Of a DNA stretch of 64,000 nt, positions 18,540 to 28,627 are shown piece by piece (the stretch's first letter is position 1; the number at the start of each line of letters is the position of its first letter). The stretch lies in NCBI RefSeq assembly GCF_010093205.1, contig NZ_PDWN01000016.1, positions 23,568 through 87,567 on the forward strand. Direction: 5' to 3'. Under the pieces are notes generated by a model. The model worked only from the letters and a program-made list of their open reading frames with translations, searched no databases and was not told the origin of the DNA. The position numbers and the translations under genes are program-made. The DNA is from Pseudoxanthomonas daejeonensis (lineage in GTDB: Bacteria; Pseudomonadota; Gammaproteobacteria; Xanthomonadales; Xanthomonadaceae).

Positions 18540-20099
18540 ATGAGCAAGCGCATCCCGCTGGACGTCGTCGACGACCAGGGAAACTCGTTCTACGTCAGCG
18601 AGCGCAAGGTCTATCCGCGCGACGTGTCCGGGCGCTTCAACCGCCTGCGCGTGGCCGCCGTAGTGTGGCTGCTGGGCATGTTCTACCTTTTCCCGTGGCT
18701 GCACTGGGATGGCCGCCAGGCGGTACTGTTCGACCTGCCGGCGCGCAAGTTCTACGTGTTCGGACTGGTGTTCTGGCCGCAGGACTTCCTGTTCCTGGCC
18801 CTGCTGCTGATCATCGCGGCGATGGCGCTGTTCTTCTTCACCGCGCTGGCCGGGCGGCTGTGGTGCGGCTATGCCTGCCCGCAGACGGTGTGGACCGAAG
18901 TGTTCCTGTGGATGGAGCGCTGGACCGAGGGCGACCGTGGCAAGCGGATGAAGCTCGATGCCGGTCCGTGGACCGGCGAGAAAGTGCTGCGCAAGGGCGG
19001 CAAGCACGCGCTGTGGGCGGTGTTCGCGTTGTGGACCGGTTTCACCTTCGTCGGCTTCTTCACCCCGATCACCGACCTGGGCGCGCGCATCGTCCCGTTC
19101 GGCTGGGGTGGCTGGGAGACTTTCTGGGTGCTGTTCTATGCGCTGGCCACCTGGGGCAACGCCGGCTTCCTGCGCGAGCAGGTGTGCAAGTACATGTGCC
19201 CGTACGCGCGCTTCCAGAGCGCGATGTTCGATCGCAACACCCTGCTGATCGCCTACGACCCGATGCGCGGCGAGCCGCGCGGCCCGCGCAAGCGTGGCCT
19301 GGCCAGCGTGCTGCAGCGCGCCCGCGGGCTGATCGATCCGGTCGCCGCCTACGACTATGTGTTCCGGGCAAGCCGGCATCCTTCGGCGGCCGACAACCGG
19401 ATCCAGGCGCACGGCACGATCAGCCTGGCCGGCGCCGGTGCGATGGCCGAGCCGCTGCCGAAATTCGCGGCCGAGGAACTGGGCGACTGCATCGACTGCA
19501 CGATCTGCGTGCAGGTCTGTCCGACCGGCATCGACATCCGCAACGGGCTGCAGTACGAGTGCATCGCCTGCGGCGCCTGCATCGACGCCTGCGACGAGGT
19601 GATGGACAAGGTGGGCTACCCGCGTGGCCTGATCCGCTATTCGACCCAGAACGCGATCGACGGCAAGTCCACCCGCGTGCTGCGCCCGCGCATCCTCGTC
19701 TACGGGTTGCTGCTGCTGGGCCTGTGCGGCGCCTGGGCCTGGGGCGTGACCCATCGCAGCGAACTGATCGCCGAAGTGTTGCGCGACCGCAATGCGCTGT
19801 ATCGCGAGGCCGCCGACGGCCACGTCGAGAACGACTACACGCTCAAGCTGATCAACAAGAGCCAGGAAGCGCGCCGCTACCGCATCACCCTGGAGAGCGC
19901 CGGAGGGGCCGGCGCCAGCCTGCGCCTGTCCGGCCCATCGATGGTCGAAGCCGGTCCCGAGCAGGTCTTGCCGGTCACCTTGAGCGTCGCCGCCGATCCA
20001 GGCATCGGCGGTCGCCACGAGATCCGCTTCGTCGTCGAAAGCGAGGACGGTCGCGAGCGGCGCACCATCGACAGCAGTTTCTTCGGACCCACCCCATGA
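18540..20099 (+). CDS. ccoG: Cytochrome c oxidase accessory protein CcoG (FixG/RdxA)
   Basis: Polytopic membrane ferredoxin needed for cbb3 maturation, where it is thought to reduce copper for insertion into CcoN. The 519-residue protein has about five membrane segments, the GRLWCGYACPQTVW motif, and two clusters of cysteines for [4Fe-4S] centres starting at C317 (CIDCTICVQVCP) and C341 (CIACGACIDACD). A periplasmic immunoglobulin-like C-terminal domain follows the last helix. About 210 nt separate it from the preceding small gene; no FNR box was seen there. It overlaps ccoH by 4 nt. Confidence 0.96.
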   Translation: MSKRIPLDVVDDQGNSFYVSERKVYPRDVSGRFNRLRVAAVVWLLGMFYLFPWLHWDGRQAVLFDLPARKFYVFGLVFWPQDFLFLALLLIIAAMALFFFTALAGRLWCGYACPQTVWTEVFLWMERWTEGDRGKRMKLDAGPWTGEKVLRKGGKHALWAVFALWTGFTFVGFFTPITDLGARIVPFGWGGWETFWVLFYALATWGNAGFLREQVCKYMCPYARFQSAMFDRNTLLIAYDPMRGEPRGPRKRGLASVLQRARGLIDPVAAYDYVFRASRHPSAADNRIQAHGTISLAGAGAMAEPLPKFAAEELGDCIDCTICVQVCPTGIDIRNGLQYECIACGACIDACDEVMDKVGYPRGLIRYSTQNAIDGKSTRVLRPRILVYGLLLLGLCGAWAWGVTHRSELIAEVLRDRNALYREAADGHVENDYTLKLINKSQEARRYRITLESAGGAGASLRLSGPSMVEAGPEQVLPVTLSVAADPGIGGRHEIRFVVESEDGRERRTIDSSFFGPTP

Positions 20100-20623
20100 A
20101 CGATTCGCCCGAAACCCGAGCCTCCACGTGGCGCAACCCGGTGATGTGGCTGGTGGTCGGCCTGCCGCTGCTGTCGATCGTCGCCGGCGTGGGCCTGCTG
20201 GTGATCGCCACGCGCACCGGCGGCGCCGATGCGGTCAACGACCCGGTGCGCCGCGTGGCGCAGATCCAGACCACCGACCTGGGCCCGGACGCGGAGGCGG
20301 GCAAGCGCGGCCTCAGCGCGGTGCTGCGGGTGGAGGACGGCATCGTCGAGGTGTTGCCGGCTACCGGTGATTTCGTGCGTGGCCAGCCGCTGCGCCTGGT
20401 GCTCGAGCATCCGGCCCGCAAGGCCGAGGACCTGCACCTGGAACTGGTGCCGGAAGGGCCGGGCTGGCGCCTGCAGCAGGCGGTCGATCCACAGCACGAC
20501 TGGGTGGTGCAGCTGCAGGCCGCCGACGGCAGCTGGCGCCTGCACGGACGCCTGCCCAAACAGCAGCACGCCGCACGCCTGGCGCCCTCGCTGGGCACGC
20601 CCTCGCCCGACGCGAGCGGCTGA
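20096..20623 (+). CDS. ccoH: FixH/CcoH family protein
   Basis: A 175-residue bitopic protein with one N-terminal membrane helix (~17-39) and a periplasmic domain, matching the FixH/CcoH family that stabilises or assembles the cbb3 oxidase, probably in contact with the CcoI copper pump. The order ccoG-H-I-S is the standard maturation cluster. The ATGA overlap with ccoG fixes the start. Confidence 0.9.
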   Translation: MNDSPETRASTWRNPVMWLVVGLPLLSIVAGVGLLVIATRTGGADAVNDPVRRVAQIQTTDLGPDAEAGKRGLSAVLRVEDGIVEVLPATGDFVRGQPLRLVLEHPARKAEDLHLELVPEGPGWRLQQAVDPQHDWVVQLQAADGSWRLHGRLPKQQHAARLAPSLGTPSPDASG

Positions 20624-20628
20624 GCAGC

Positions 20629-23103
20629 GTGTCCGTCGGCCCGGCCTCGCTGTCGGCAGCAAGCCTGCCCGCGTCCGTCGCGGTCGCCGGTACCTGCCAC
20701 CACTGCGGAGAGGCGCTGCCCACGCACGCGTGCGTGCAGGAACTCGACGGCCAAGCGCGTGCGTTCTGCTGCCAGGGCTGCGCCGCCGCGGCCGAGTGGA
20801 TCGCCCGTGCCGAACTGGATGGCTACTACCGCCTGCGCAACGCCAATGCCGGCAGGGTCGGCGACGAGTTGCCGGACCTGTCGGTATGGGACCGGTCCGA
20901 CGTGCAGGCCGAGCATAGTCGCGTGGTCGAAGGCGGTCGCGAGATCACTGTGCTCACCGACGGCATGCGCTGCGCCGCCTGCGCGTGGCTGATCGACCGG
21001 GCGATGGCACGCGAACCGGGCGTGACCGACGCCACCGCGAACGCGGTCACCGGGCGGATCCGCATCACCTGGGATCCGGCGCGCACGACGCTGTCGGCGC
21101 CGTTGCAACGCCTGGCCATGCTCGGCTACCGGCCGTACCTGGCCGGCAGCGAGGCGCTGGAGCGCGAACGCGTGCGCGACCGCCGCCGCTGGCTGCTGCG
21201 GCTGGGCATCGCCGGCCTCGGCACGCTGCAGGCGATGATGCTGGCCGAGGCGCTGTACCTGGACTTCGACAACACCATGCCGGTGGCCACGCGCGACTTC
21301 TTCCGCTGGCTGACCTTCCTGCTGAGCACGCCGGTGGTGTTCTACTCAGGCTGGCCGTTCATCGCCGGGGCGATGCGCGAACTGCGCGAACGCCGCCTGG
21401 GCATGGACGTGCTGGTTGCCGGCTCGGCCCTGCTGGCCTATTTCGCCAGCCTGTTCGAGACGATCCGCGGCGGCGAGCATGTCTGGTACGACGCGGCGGT
21501 GATGTTCGTGTTCCTGCTGCTGGCCGCGCGCATGCTCGAGCAGCGCGCGCGCAGCGTGGCCAGCGCGCAGGTCGATGCGCTCGCGCGGGCGCGCCCGGCC
21601 TTCGCCACGCGCGAACGGGACGATGGCGGGCGCGAGACGGTGCCGCTGTCCGCGCTGCGAGCCGGCGACATCGCCTGCGTGGCGGCCGGCGAATCGGTTC
21701 CCGCCGACGGCAGGCTGCTCGGCGAGGAGGCATGGTTCGAGGAAGCCCTGCTCACCGGCGAAGCGGCACCGGTACGCAAGGTGGACGGCGACGCGGTGTA
21801 CGCCGGAACCGTGTGCCGCGAGCGGCCGGCGCGGCTGCGCGTGACCTGCACCGGCCCGGCGACCCGGATCTCGCAGCTGGCACGGCTGGTCGAACAGGCA
21901 CAAGCGCACCGCCCTGCCCTGGCGCGCGTCGCCGACCGCCTCGCCAGCCGTTTCGTGCTGTTCCTGTTGCCGGTGGCGCTGCTGGTCTTCATCGGTTGGC
22001 GGTACCACGAACCGGCACGCGCGCTGGAAGTGACCTTGGCCCTGCTGGTGATCAGCTGCCCGTGCGCGCTGTCGCTGGCCGTGCCGGCCGCGCTGGCCGC
22101 CGCGCACGGCGCACTGGCGCGCATCGGCCTGCTCGCCGTGCGCCCGGACGCGCTGGATACGCTGGGCCGCGCCACCGACATCGTCTTCGACAAGACCGGC
22201 ACGCTCAGCGATGGCCGGCCGGTGCTTGCTGCCGTGGAGACACCCGGCAACCTGATCCACCCTGACCTCGCTTTGCGCATCGCCGCAGCGCTCGAGCGCG
22301 ACAGCGGCCATCCGCTGGCCAACGCGTTCGCCCGCGTCGATGCCTCGCCCCTGCCAGCCACCCAGGTCGAAACCGTGCCCGGGCGTGGCGTGCAGGGCCA
22401 GGTCGAAGGACGCACCTGGCGACTGGGCCGCGCCGATTTCGCCGGCGCCGGCGAGGACGATGGCGCACTGTGGCTTGGCGATGGCACGAGCGCGTGCGCA
22501 CGTTTCGTGCTGGAAGAGCGCGCCCGCGACGACGCGCCCGCCGCGCTGGCGCAGTTGCGTGCGCAGGGCCTGCACCTGCACCTGGCCAGTGGCGATGGCG
22601 CGGCGGCGGTCGCACGCATGGCCATGTCCCTCCCGCTGGACGAGGCCCACGCCCGGCAGGTGCCGGAAGACAAGCTGGCGCTGGTACGCCGGCTGCAGGC
22701 GCAAGGCCGCGTCGTAGCCATGGTCGGCGACGGCCTCAACGATGCGCCCGTACTCGCCGGCGCCGACGTATCGATCGCCATGGGCGAAGGTGCGCCGCTG
22801 GCGCACCGCGCCGCCGACATGGTCACCACCGGCGGCACACTGCAGCGCATCCCCGAGGCGATCGTGCTCGCACGGCAGACCCATCGCATCATCCGGCAGA
22901 ACCTCGCGTGGGCCGGCGGCTACAACCTGCTCGCATTGCCCCTGGCCGCGGCCGGCCTGGTCACGCCATGGCTGGCCGCGCTGGGCATGGCGCTGTCCTC
23001 GCTGGCCGTCACCCTCAACGCGCTGCGCCTGGCGCGGCCCACGAAGCCATCGGCGCACACGCTTGTCCCCAGCGCACCGTTGCCGGCGAAGGAAGCCCCA
23101 TGA
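20629..23103 (+). CDS. ccoI: Copper-translocating P-type ATPase CcoI (FixI type)
   Basis: P1B-type ATPase exporting copper for assembly of the cbb3 oxidase. The 824-residue protein carries an N-terminal Cys-rich segment ([14 protein letters not shown]), a heavy-metal-associated domain with C115-A-A-C118, the transmembrane CPC motif at 477-479, phosphorylation site D521 in DKTGTLSDG, and the hinge [14 protein letters not shown]. It starts at a GTG five bases after the ccoH stop. The N-terminal extension and operon place it in the FixI subclass rather than CopA. Confidence 0.95.
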   Translation: MSVGPASLSAASLPASVAVAGTCHHCGEALPTHACVQELDGQARAFCCQGCAAAAEWIARAELDGYYRLRNANAGRVGDELPDLSVWDRSDVQAEHSRVVEGGREITVLTDGMRCAACAWLIDRAMAREPGVTDATANAVTGRIRITWDPARTTLSAPLQRLAMLGYRPYLAGSEALERERVRDRRRWLLRLGIAGLGTLQAMMLAEALYLDFDNTMPVATRDFFRWLTFLLSTPVVFYSGWPFIAGAMRELRERRLGMDVLVAGSALLAYFASLFETIRGGEHVWYDAAVMFVFLLLAARMLEQRARSVASAQVDALARARPAFATRERDDGGRETVPLSALRAGDIACVAAGESVPADGRLLGEEAWFEEALLTGEAAPVRKVDGDAVYAGTVCRERPARLRVTCTGPATRISQLARLVEQAQAHRPALARVADRLASRFVLFLLPVALLVFIGWRYHEPARALEVTLALLVISCPCALSLAVPAALAAAHGALARIGLLAVRPDALDTLGRATDIVFDKTGTLSDGRPVLAAVETPGNLIHPDLALRIAAALERDSGHPLANAFARVDASPLPATQVETVPGRGVQGQVEGRTWRLGRADFAGAGEDDGALWLGDGTSACARFVLEERARDDAPAALAQLRAQGLHLHLASGDGAAAVARMAMSLPLDEAHARQVPEDKLALVRRLQAQGRVVAMVGDGLNDAPVLAGADVSIAMGEGAPLAHRAADMVTTGGTLQRIPEAIVLARQTHRIIRQNLAWAGGYNLLALPLAAAGLVTPWLAALGMALSSLAVTLNALRLARPTKPSAHTLVPSAPLPAKEAP

Positions 23104-23273
23104 ACATCCTGCTGCTGCTCATCCCGATCAGCCTCGTATTGATGGGCGTGGCCGTGGCCGCGTTCGTATGGGCGGTCAAGCGCGGCCAGTTCGACGACCT
23201 CGATACGCCGGCGCTGGACATCCTCGAGGACGACGACCGTCCCGCGCCGCCGGTGGACCGGCGCGAGCGCTGA
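23100..23273 (+). CDS. ccoS: cbb3 oxidase assembly protein CcoS
   Basis: A 57-residue protein with one N-terminal membrane helix followed by the family motif [15 protein letters not shown] and an acidic tail. CcoS is required for cofactor insertion into CcoN. Its ATG overlaps the ccoI stop by 4 nt, and the next gene follows after one base. Confidence 0.95.
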   Translation: MNILLLLIPISLVLMGVAVAAFVWAVKRGQFDDLDTPALDILEDDDRPAPPVDRRER

Positions 23274-23274
23274 G

Positions 23275-24000
23275 GTGCCGATCGACCTGCCAACCCTGCT
23301 CGCTGCGCTGCTGGCCGGACTGCTCGGCGGCGTGCATTGCGCGGTGATGTGCGGCGGCATCGCCGCCGGTTTCCCGGCCATGGCCCCCGGGCGGCCGCTG
23401 GCGGTGGCCTGGCAGGCCAACCTCGGACGCATCGGCGGATATGTCATCGCCGGCGCGCTGGCCGGCGGCCTGGGCGGCGGACTGCTGCGCGTGCTGCGGA
23501 TCGAGGCGCTCACCACCGGCGTGCGCATGGCGGCCGGCGTGGCGCTGATCCTGGTGGCGCTGCGCCTGCTTGATCGCGGCGGGCGCCTGGATTTCTTCGC
23601 ACGACCGGGCGTTCGCGCCTGGCGCTGGATGCAGCCAGTGCATCGACGCCTGCTGCCGGCCGATCGCCCGTGGCGGCGGATCGCGCTGGGCGCGCTGTGG
23701 GGCTGGATGCCGTGCGGCCTGAGCCTGGGCCTGCTTACCGTGGCCTGGCTGCAGGCCAGCGCAGGCGGTGGCGCTCTGGTAATGGCCGCTTTCGGCCTGG
23801 GTACGCTTCCGGTGATGCTGCCGCTGACCTGGTCGGGGGCACGCATGAACCGCTGGCTGCAACGCCCCGGCCTGCGCATGGCGCTGGGGGGCGTGGTGCT
23901 TTGCGCCGGGCTGCTGACCGTGGCCGCGCCTTGGCTGATGCAGGTACCGGCGCTGCACGGACCGCTGGCGGCGCTGGGCTGCCGACCCCACGCCGGCTGA
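23275..24000 (+). CDS. TauE/SafE-like membrane protein at end of cbb3 maturation cluster
   Basis: A 241-residue polytopic protein of the sulfite exporter TauE/SafE-like (DsbD_2-type) family with about six helices. It has the motif GGVHCAVMCGG (H21, C22, M25, C26) in the first helix and MPCGLSLGLL in the middle; these cysteines suggest copper or thiol chemistry rather than sulfite export. It starts at a GTG one base after ccoS, so it is likely cotranscribed with the oxidase maturation genes. Homologues are often found next to ccoS; the biochemical role is inferred from this context. Confidence 0.83.
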   Translation: MPIDLPTLLAALLAGLLGGVHCAVMCGGIAAGFPAMAPGRPLAVAWQANLGRIGGYVIAGALAGGLGGGLLRVLRIEALTTGVRMAAGVALILVALRLLDRGGRLDFFARPGVRAWRWMQPVHRRLLPADRPWRRIALGALWGWMPCGLSLGLLTVAWLQASAGGGALVMAAFGLGTLPVMLPLTWSGARMNRWLQRPGLRMALGGVVLCAGLLTVAAPWLMQVPALHGPLAALGCRPHAG

Positions 24001-24020
24001 AGCCCGCGGCCGAGTCGCGG

Positions 24021-25058
24021 TCAGTCGCAGACGCAGTCGCGCCCGGCGTCCTTGGCCCGGTACAGCGCCTCGTCCGCGGCGCCGGTCCAGTCCTCGATCG
24101 ATTCCATGCCCTGCCCCAGTTCGGCGACTCCGATGCTCAGGGTGACCGGCTCGCCGCCGACCGCTACCTGGGTGGCCACCGCGCGGCGCAGGCGCTCGGC
24201 CACTTCACGGGCGGCCTGGCGCTCGGTTCCGGGCAACAGCACGCCGAATTCGTCGCCACCATAGCGACCGGCCGTATCGGCGCTGCGCAGGCCTTCGCGC
24301 AGGATCGCGCAGACCTCGTGGATCACCTGGTCGCCCGCGAGGTGGCCGGCGCTGTCGTTGATCCGCTTGAAGCGGTCGATGTCGACCATCAGCAAAGACG
24401 ACACCGCGCCGTAGCGCTGGAAACGCCGCAGTTCCGCCCCGACCAGCGCCAGCCATTGCGGGCGCGTGGCCAGGCCGGTCTGCGCATCGATCCGCGAGCC
24501 CTGTTCCAGCGCGCGCTTCTGCGCACGCACATTGTCGGCGAACATCCGGGTCGACGCGCCGACCGCCAGCAGGTACAGCATCAGGAACGGCAAGCACCAC
24601 AGCATGGTGGCGAAGCTGCTGTGTGGCTGGAACGCAAAGCCGTTGAAGGCAGCGGTCACCAGCGCCACCAGCACCATCACTCCCATCGAGCGCCGGGTCA
24701 GCGGCCAACCACCGGCGACGGTACGGTCCATCGCCATCACCGACGCCAGCAGCGCACTGGGCAGGAGGTCGAACTGGGCCATCGCGATCCAGAATCCCGC
24801 CAGCCCGGTATCGATGGTGAGGTTGCGGAACTCGGCCTTCAGCGGATCGGCCGTGGCATTGGACAGGCGCCAGGCCAGGACGGGCCAGCCCAGGCAGGTG
24901 AAGGCGAGCAACAGCAGCAACGTGGCCGACGCATCCTGCCCGAGCAACGCCGAGCCGATCCCGAGCATGCCGGCATAGAAGCCCAGCGCGCGCATGGCGC
25001 ACGTGTACCGGATGAAATGCCGGATTCCGGATTCGGTCTGGGGTTGCAGCTGGGGCAT
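24021..25058 (-). CDS. MASE2-GGDEF diguanylate cyclase
   Basis: Inner-membrane diguanylate cyclase of 345 residues. The first ~165 residues form about five helices resembling the MASE2 sensor domain of E. coli DgcC/AdrA, followed by a GGDEF domain with an intact RYGGDEF active site and the substrate motif DIDRFKRINDSAGH. An RSAD sequence just before the active site matches the RxxD inhibitory I-site, predicting c-di-GMP feedback inhibition. The ATG at 25058 is chosen because the upstream extension has no homology. It converges with the cco cluster and stands alone. Confidence 0.9.
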   Translation of the reverse strand: MPQLQPQTESGIRHFIRYTCAMRALGFYAGMLGIGSALLGQDASATLLLLLAFTCLGWPVLAWRLSNATADPLKAEFRNLTIDTGLAGFWIAMAQFDLLPSALLASVMAMDRTVAGGWPLTRRSMGVMVLVALVTAAFNGFAFQPHSSFATMLWCLPFLMLYLLAVGASTRMFADNVRAQKRALEQGSRIDAQTGLATRPQWLALVGAELRRFQRYGAVSSLLMVDIDRFKRINDSAGHLAGDQVIHEVCAILREGLRSADTAGRYGGDEFGVLLPGTERQAAREVAERLRRAVATQVAVGGEPVTLSIGVAELGQGMESIEDWTGAADEALYRAKDAGRDCVCD

Positions 25059-25161
25059 GACGGACGACTGCGACGGGTGGCCAACATAGACGCAAGTAGC
25101 ATGCCATGCGGCGCGACGGGACTTTGACCGTGCGCACAGAACTGCGCCTGCAGCGGGATAC

Positions 25162-25192
25162 AAAAAAGCCCGGCCTTGCGGCCGGGCTTTTC
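25162..25192 (-). terminator. Rho-independent terminator after tRNA-Gln
   Basis: A 12-bp stem around a TTGC loop (AAAGCCCGGCC paired with its complement) is followed on the minus strand by six T residues. It starts 8 nt after the tRNA 3' end and ends the tRNA transcript. Confidence 0.88.
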
Positions 25193-25199
25193 CCGAAAA

Positions 25200-25274
25200 T
25201 GGCAGCCCCGGAAGGATTCGAACCTCCGAATGCCTGAGTCAGAGTCAGGTGCCTTACCGCTTGGCGACGGGGCT
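25200..25274 (-). tRNA. tRNA-Gln (anticodon CTG)
   Basis: A 75-nt cloverleaf with the 7-bp acceptor stem AGCCCCG/CGGGGCT, G discriminator and encoded CCA. The D arm is GCCAAGCGGTAAGGC, the anticodon loop CTCTGAC places the anticodon CTG at 25240-25242 (reads CAG), and the T arm contains GGTTCGAATCC. The D arm is close to that of E. coli tRNA-Gln. It is transcribed alone from its own promoter. Confidence 0.97.
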
Positions 25275-25288
25275 GTAGGCAGGCCGGA

Positions 25289-25294
25289 ATTATA
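25289..25294 (-). promoter_or_regulatory. -10 element of tRNA-Gln promoter
   Basis: A perfect TATAAT on the minus strand 14 nt upstream of the tRNA 5' end, followed by a GC-rich discriminator as is usual for stable-RNA promoters under stringent control. The best-placed -35 (TGCATT, 17-nt spacer) is weak. Confidence 0.7.
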
Positions 25295-25405
25295 GTCCCG
25301 GCGGCGGGTGAATGCATCCCGCCAGTGGCGGAACCGGGCAAGCCTGGGCCTGCCCGATCCACCGCAGCCGCACCTCCCGGAAGGAGATGCGACCGGCCAA
25401 ACGCA

Positions 25406-25798
25406 TCAGCGCTTGGAGAACTGCGAAGCGCGGCGTGCCTTGTGCAGGCCGACCTTCTTGCGCTCGACCTCGCGCGCGTCGCGGGTCATGAACCCGGCCT
25501 TGCGCAGGTCGCTCTTCAGCGACTCGTCGTACTCGACCAGCGCGCGGGCGATGCCCAGGCGGATCGCACCGGCCTGGCCGGTGGTGCCGCCGCCGGCGGC
25601 GGTGACGACGATGTCGAACTTGTCCATGCTCTGGGTCAGCTCGAGCGGCTGGCGCACGATCATGCGCGCCGTTTCGCGACCGAAGAACTCGTCCAGCGGA
25701 CGGCCGTTGACGGTGATGCTGCCATTACCCTTGCGCAGGAACACGCGGGCGGTGGAGGACTTGCGACGGCCGGTGCCGTAATTCTGAGTGGTAGCCAT
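25406..25798 (-). CDS. rpsI: 30S ribosomal protein S9
   Basis: A 130-residue ribosomal protein with the universal features of S9: [14 protein letters not shown] at the N terminus, [19 protein letters not shown] in the middle, and the basic C-terminal tail ending QFSKR that reaches the P-site tRNA. It is the second gene of the conserved rplM-rpsI operon, 9 nt after rplM. Confidence 0.98.
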   Translation of the reverse strand: MATTQNYGTGRRKSSTARVFLRKGNGSITVNGRPLDEFFGRETARMIVRQPLELTQSMDKFDIVVTAAGGGTTGQAGAIRLGIARALVEYDESLKSDLRKAGFMTRDAREVERKKVGLHKARRASQFSKR

Positions 25799-25807
25799 CG
25801 TTGTGCC

Positions 25808-26236
25808 TTAGATGTCCAGCGGCTGCGGCTGCTGCGCCGCGTGCGGGTGTTCGGAACCGGAGTAGACCTTGAGCTTGCGGTACATCGCACGACCCAGCGG
25901 ACCCTTCGGCAGCATGCCCTTGACGGCGATCTCGAGCACGCGCTCGGGGTGGCGCTCCAGCGCCTGGCCCAATGACTCGCTCTTGAGGTTGCCGATGTAC
26001 CCGGTGAAGCGGTAGTACATCTTGTCCTGCAGCTTCCTGCCGGTCACCGTGATCTTCTCGGCGTTGATCACGACGAGGTAATCGCCGGTATCGACGTGCG
26101 GGGTGTAGACGGGCTTGTGCTTGCCGCGCAGGCGGTGGGCGATTTCGGCGGCGAGGCGGCCGAGGGTCTTGCCGGAGGCGTCGACGAGATACCAGTCGCG
26201 CTGGACGGTCTCGGACTTGGCGATGAAAGTCTTCAT
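25808..26236 (-). CDS. rplM: 50S ribosomal protein L13
   Basis: A 142-residue protein, the same length as in E. coli, with L13 motifs [36 protein letters not shown] and [20 protein letters not shown]13 is an early assembly protein of the large subunit. The ATG at 26236 begins the canonical [10 protein letters not shown] terminus. A good promoter is seen ~90 nt upstream. Confidence 0.98.
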   Translation of the reverse strand: MKTFIAKSETVQRDWYLVDASGKTLGRLAAEIAHRLRGKHKPVYTPHVDTGDYLVVINAEKITVTGRKLQDKMYYRFTGYIGNLKSESLGQALERHPERVLEIAVKGMLPKGPLGRAMYRKLKVYSGSEHPHAAQQPQPLDI

Positions 26237-26328
26237 GGGAACCTGGTGGTTGGTCGGGCGGATTCCGGGTCCGGATTGCCCGGGCGGAACTTTGCCTCGC
26301 GTTGTGAAAGGTGCAGCAAAGAGGCGGG

Positions 26329-26357
26329 ATGATACCCGTCCGGGCCGCCCCGTGCAA
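26329..26357 (-). promoter_or_regulatory. Sigma-70 promoter of rplM-rpsI
   Basis: On the minus strand TTGCAC (-35, 26352-26357) and TATCAT (-10, 26329-26334) are separated by exactly 17 nt. The predicted start near 26322 leaves a leader of ~85 nt before rplM, room for autogenous control by L13. Confidence 0.75.
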
Positions 26358-26473
26358 CTTGCCGGAGTGTTGTCCTCCCTGTCCCGCGTCGCGGCTTGGC
26401 AGCCCCCGGCCGCCCGGCGGACAATCCTGTGCCGGACCCTCCACTGGCCCGGTCGACGCGTCCTGGAGCCTGC

Positions 26474-27115
26474 ATGTCCGCCGTTCGCCACCTGTCCCCG
26501 CTCGATCGCATCCTGGTCGAGGCCCAGCGCGCGCTGGAAACCACCCTGGGCGACCCCCCGGCTTCCCGACCCTGTCCGGCGCAGGCCGCCGACCCGGTCC
26601 TGCCGAAGCCGGCCCGGCGCCACGCCGCCGGCCTGATGCGGATCAACCATGTCGGCGAGGTCTGTGCCCAGGGGCTGTACTTCGGCCAGGCCGCCGTTGC
26701 CCGGGATCCGGCCACGCGCGGGCACCTGCTGGAAGCGGCGCAGGAGGAGACCGACCACCTCGCATGGTGCGCGCAGCGACTGCGCGAGCTCGACAGCCGT
26801 CCCAGCCTGTTCAACCCGCTCTGGTACGCCGGCAGCTATGCGATCGGCACACTGGCCGGGCTGCGCGGGGACGGCTGGAACCTGGGCTTCGTGGTGGAGA
26901 CCGAACGCCAGGTCGAGGCGCACCTGGACGAGCACCTGGAATCCCTGCCGGCCGCCGATGAGCGCAGCCGGGAAATCATCCGGGTGATGAAGGAAGACGA
27001 GGCCCGCCACGCCGACCATGCCGAGCAGGCCGGGGCCAGGGTGCTGCCGGCCCCCATCCCGATGGTGATGGCCGGCGCCTCCCGGCTGATGAAACTGGTC
27101 GCCTACCGCCTCTGA
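26474..27115 (+). CDS. coq7: Ubiquinone biosynthesis hydroxylase Coq7 (2-polyprenyl-3-methyl-6-methoxy-1,4-benzoquinol hydroxylase)
   Basis: Di-iron monooxygenase of ubiquinone synthesis acting at the step done by UbiF in E. coli. The 213-residue protein has the expected iron-ligand motifs: the glutamate in [15 protein letters not shown]-x-x-H in [10 protein letters not shown], the glutamate in [11 protein letters not shown], and E-x-x-H in [12 protein letters not shown]. Coq7 in place of UbiF is usual in xanthomonads. It is divergent from rplM and monocistronic. Confidence 0.95.
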   Translation: MSAVRHLSPLDRILVEAQRALETTLGDPPASRPCPAQAADPVLPKPARRHAAGLMRINHVGEVCAQGLYFGQAAVARDPATRGHLLEAAQEETDHLAWCAQRLRELDSRPSLFNPLWYAGSYAIGTLAGLRGDGWNLGFVVETERQVEAHLDEHLESLPAADERSREIIRVMKEDEARHADHAEQAGARVLPAPIPMVMAGASRLMKLVAYRL

Positions 27116-27244
27116 CCGCGCGCAGTTCTCCGGCCCGCGCAGCAGGGCTTGCCCCGCTGCTCCCATGCGAGGCGGACCAGGCCTGCGGGGCAGATCCCGC
27201 CCCGCGATCCAGGCCGGCTCCGTGGCAACCCGCGCGCTGCATGC

Positions 27245-27565
27245 TCAGGCCGGCGACACCAGCTTCAGGCCCGCCACTCCGGCCACGATCAGGCCGATGC
27301 AGGCCAGCCGGGCCGGCGACGCGCTCTCTCCCAGCAGCACGATGCCCATCAGCGCCACCCCGACCGCGCCGATGCCGGTCCATACCGCGTAGGCGGTCCC
27401 GACCGGGATCGAGCGCATGGCCAGGGTCATCAGGTACAGGCTCACGGCGGCCGCGGCGGCTGTGCCCAGGCTGGGCCAGAGCCGGGTGAAACCCTCGGTG
27501 TGCTTGAGGCCGAGGGCGAACCCGATCTCGAACAGGCCGGCCAGCAGCAGGTAGGTCCACGCCAT
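27245..27565 (-). CDS. sugE: SMR-family guanidinium exporter Gdx (SugE)
   Basis: A four-helix small multidrug resistance protein of 106 residues. It aligns closely with E. coli SugE/Gdx, including [34 protein letters not shown] and the critical glutamate in LFEIGFALG. Gdx proteins export guanidinium in exchange for protons; Qac-type SMRs lack the GLK-x-T-x-G signature. The ATG at 27565 is optimally spaced from GGAG; the ATG two codons upstream is too close to it. No guanidine riboswitch consensus was recognised upstream. Confidence 0.9.
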   Translation of the reverse strand: MAWTYLLLAGLFEIGFALGLKHTEGFTRLWPSLGTAAAAAVSLYLMTLAMRSIPVGTAYAVWTGIGAVGVALMGIVLLGESASPARLACIGLIVAGVAGLKLVSPA

Positions 27566-27606
27566 CGTCATTTCTCCTTCGGTCGCGGGAATCAGAACGC
27601 AGGGAT

Positions 27607-27640
27607 AAAAAAAGCGGCCCGGAGCAAGGCTCCGGACCGC
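27607..27640 (-). terminator. Rho-independent terminator between speD and sugE
   Basis: Reading the minus strand, a 12-bp stem (GCGGTCCGGAGC with its partner, one G-U pair) and 3-nt loop is followed by seven T residues. It lies 110 nt after the speD stop and ~40 nt before sugE. It most simply terminates speD; it would also attenuate any read-through into sugE. Confidence 0.88.
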
Positions 27641-27750
27641 CGTCGGTCTTCGTCCGCGGCCTGGGCCGCGCGCGGGACGTCCCGCGAATTCGTGCAGCGA
27701 TCCTGCCACCGGCAGGCTGAATCCCCCGTCACCCGGCGACGCGGACAGGC

Positions 27751-28554
27751 CTATTCCGACAGGTTGCGCCCGTGGAACAGTTCTTCGATCTCGCGCTTGA
27801 GCAGCGCCTCGATCCGCATCCGCTCCTTGAACGAGAGATTCCGCGCCTTTTCCTCGAACAGGTAGGTGTCGAGGTCGAACTCCTTCAGGTGCGTCTTCGT
27901 ATGGAAGATGTTTTCCTGGTAGACGTTCACGTCGATCGACTCGTAGCGCGACTTGATGTTCTTCGCCAGGTAGTCCTGGATCGAATTGATCTTGTGGTCG
28001 ATGTAGTGCTTCTTGCCCTTGATGTCGCGGGTGAAGCCGCGCACGCGGTAGTCCATCACCACGATGTCGGACTCGAAGCTCTCGATCAGGTAGTTCAGCG
28101 CCTTCAGCGGCGAGATCACGCCACAGGTGGCCACGTCGATGTCCGCGCGGAAGGTCGCGATCCCGTTCTGCGGGTGCGTTTCCGGGTAGGTATGGACGGT
28201 GATGTGGCTCTTGTCCATGTGCGCGACCACGGCCTCGGAGATGACCTCCTTGCCGGCCTGCTTCTTGTCGATCACCGGCTCCTCGGAAATGAGGATGGTC
28301 ACCGAGGCACCCTGCGGGTCGTAGTCCTGGCGGGCCACGTTCAGGATGTTGGCGCCGATGATCTGGGCCACGTCGGTCAGGATCTGGGTCAGACGGTCGG
28401 CGTTGTACGCCTCATCGATGTACTCGATGTAGCGCTGGCGCTCGTCTTCGGAGACCGCATAGCAGACGTCATAGATGTTGAAGCTCAACGCCTTGGTCAG
28501 GTTGTTGAAGCCTTGCAGCCTCAGGCGCGGCAGCGGTTTGACCACGGCGGTCAT
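27751..28554 (-). CDS. speD: S-adenosylmethionine decarboxylase proenzyme
   Basis: Makes decarboxylated SAM, the aminopropyl donor for spermidine. The 267-residue proenzyme is close to the E. coli class 1A enzyme. Self-cleavage at K115-S116 in [12 protein letters not shown] creates the pyruvoyl cofactor on S116. The ATG at 28554 gives the expected N terminus; the upstream extension overlaps the intergenic region. speE is not adjacent. The divergent speD/clp arrangement is typical of xanthomonads. Confidence 0.96.
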   Translation of the reverse strand: MTAVVKPLPRLRLQGFNNLTKALSFNIYDVCYAVSEDERQRYIEYIDEAYNADRLTQILTDVAQIIGANILNVARQDYDPQGASVTILISEEPVIDKKQAGKEVISEAVVAHMDKSHITVHTYPETHPQNGIATFRADIDVATCGVISPLKALNYLIESFESDIVVMDYRVRGFTRDIKGKKHYIDHKINSIQDYLAKNIKSRYESIDVNVYQENIFHTKTHLKEFDLDTYLFEEKARNLSFKERMRIEALLKREIEELFHGRNLSE

Positions 28555-28627
28555 GCCTCTGGGGGTGGAAAACGCGGCATTATGGGCCAAAGCCGGTGAC
28601 CGCGGTATGTCTGGATGTCACCGGGGT

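Noticed and set aside
27572..27750. Guanidine riboswitch upstream of sugE
   Set aside because: A terminator lies in the right place, but neither the guanidine-I conserved core nor the paired ACGR loops of guanidine-II were found; the hairpin is adequately explained as the speD terminator.
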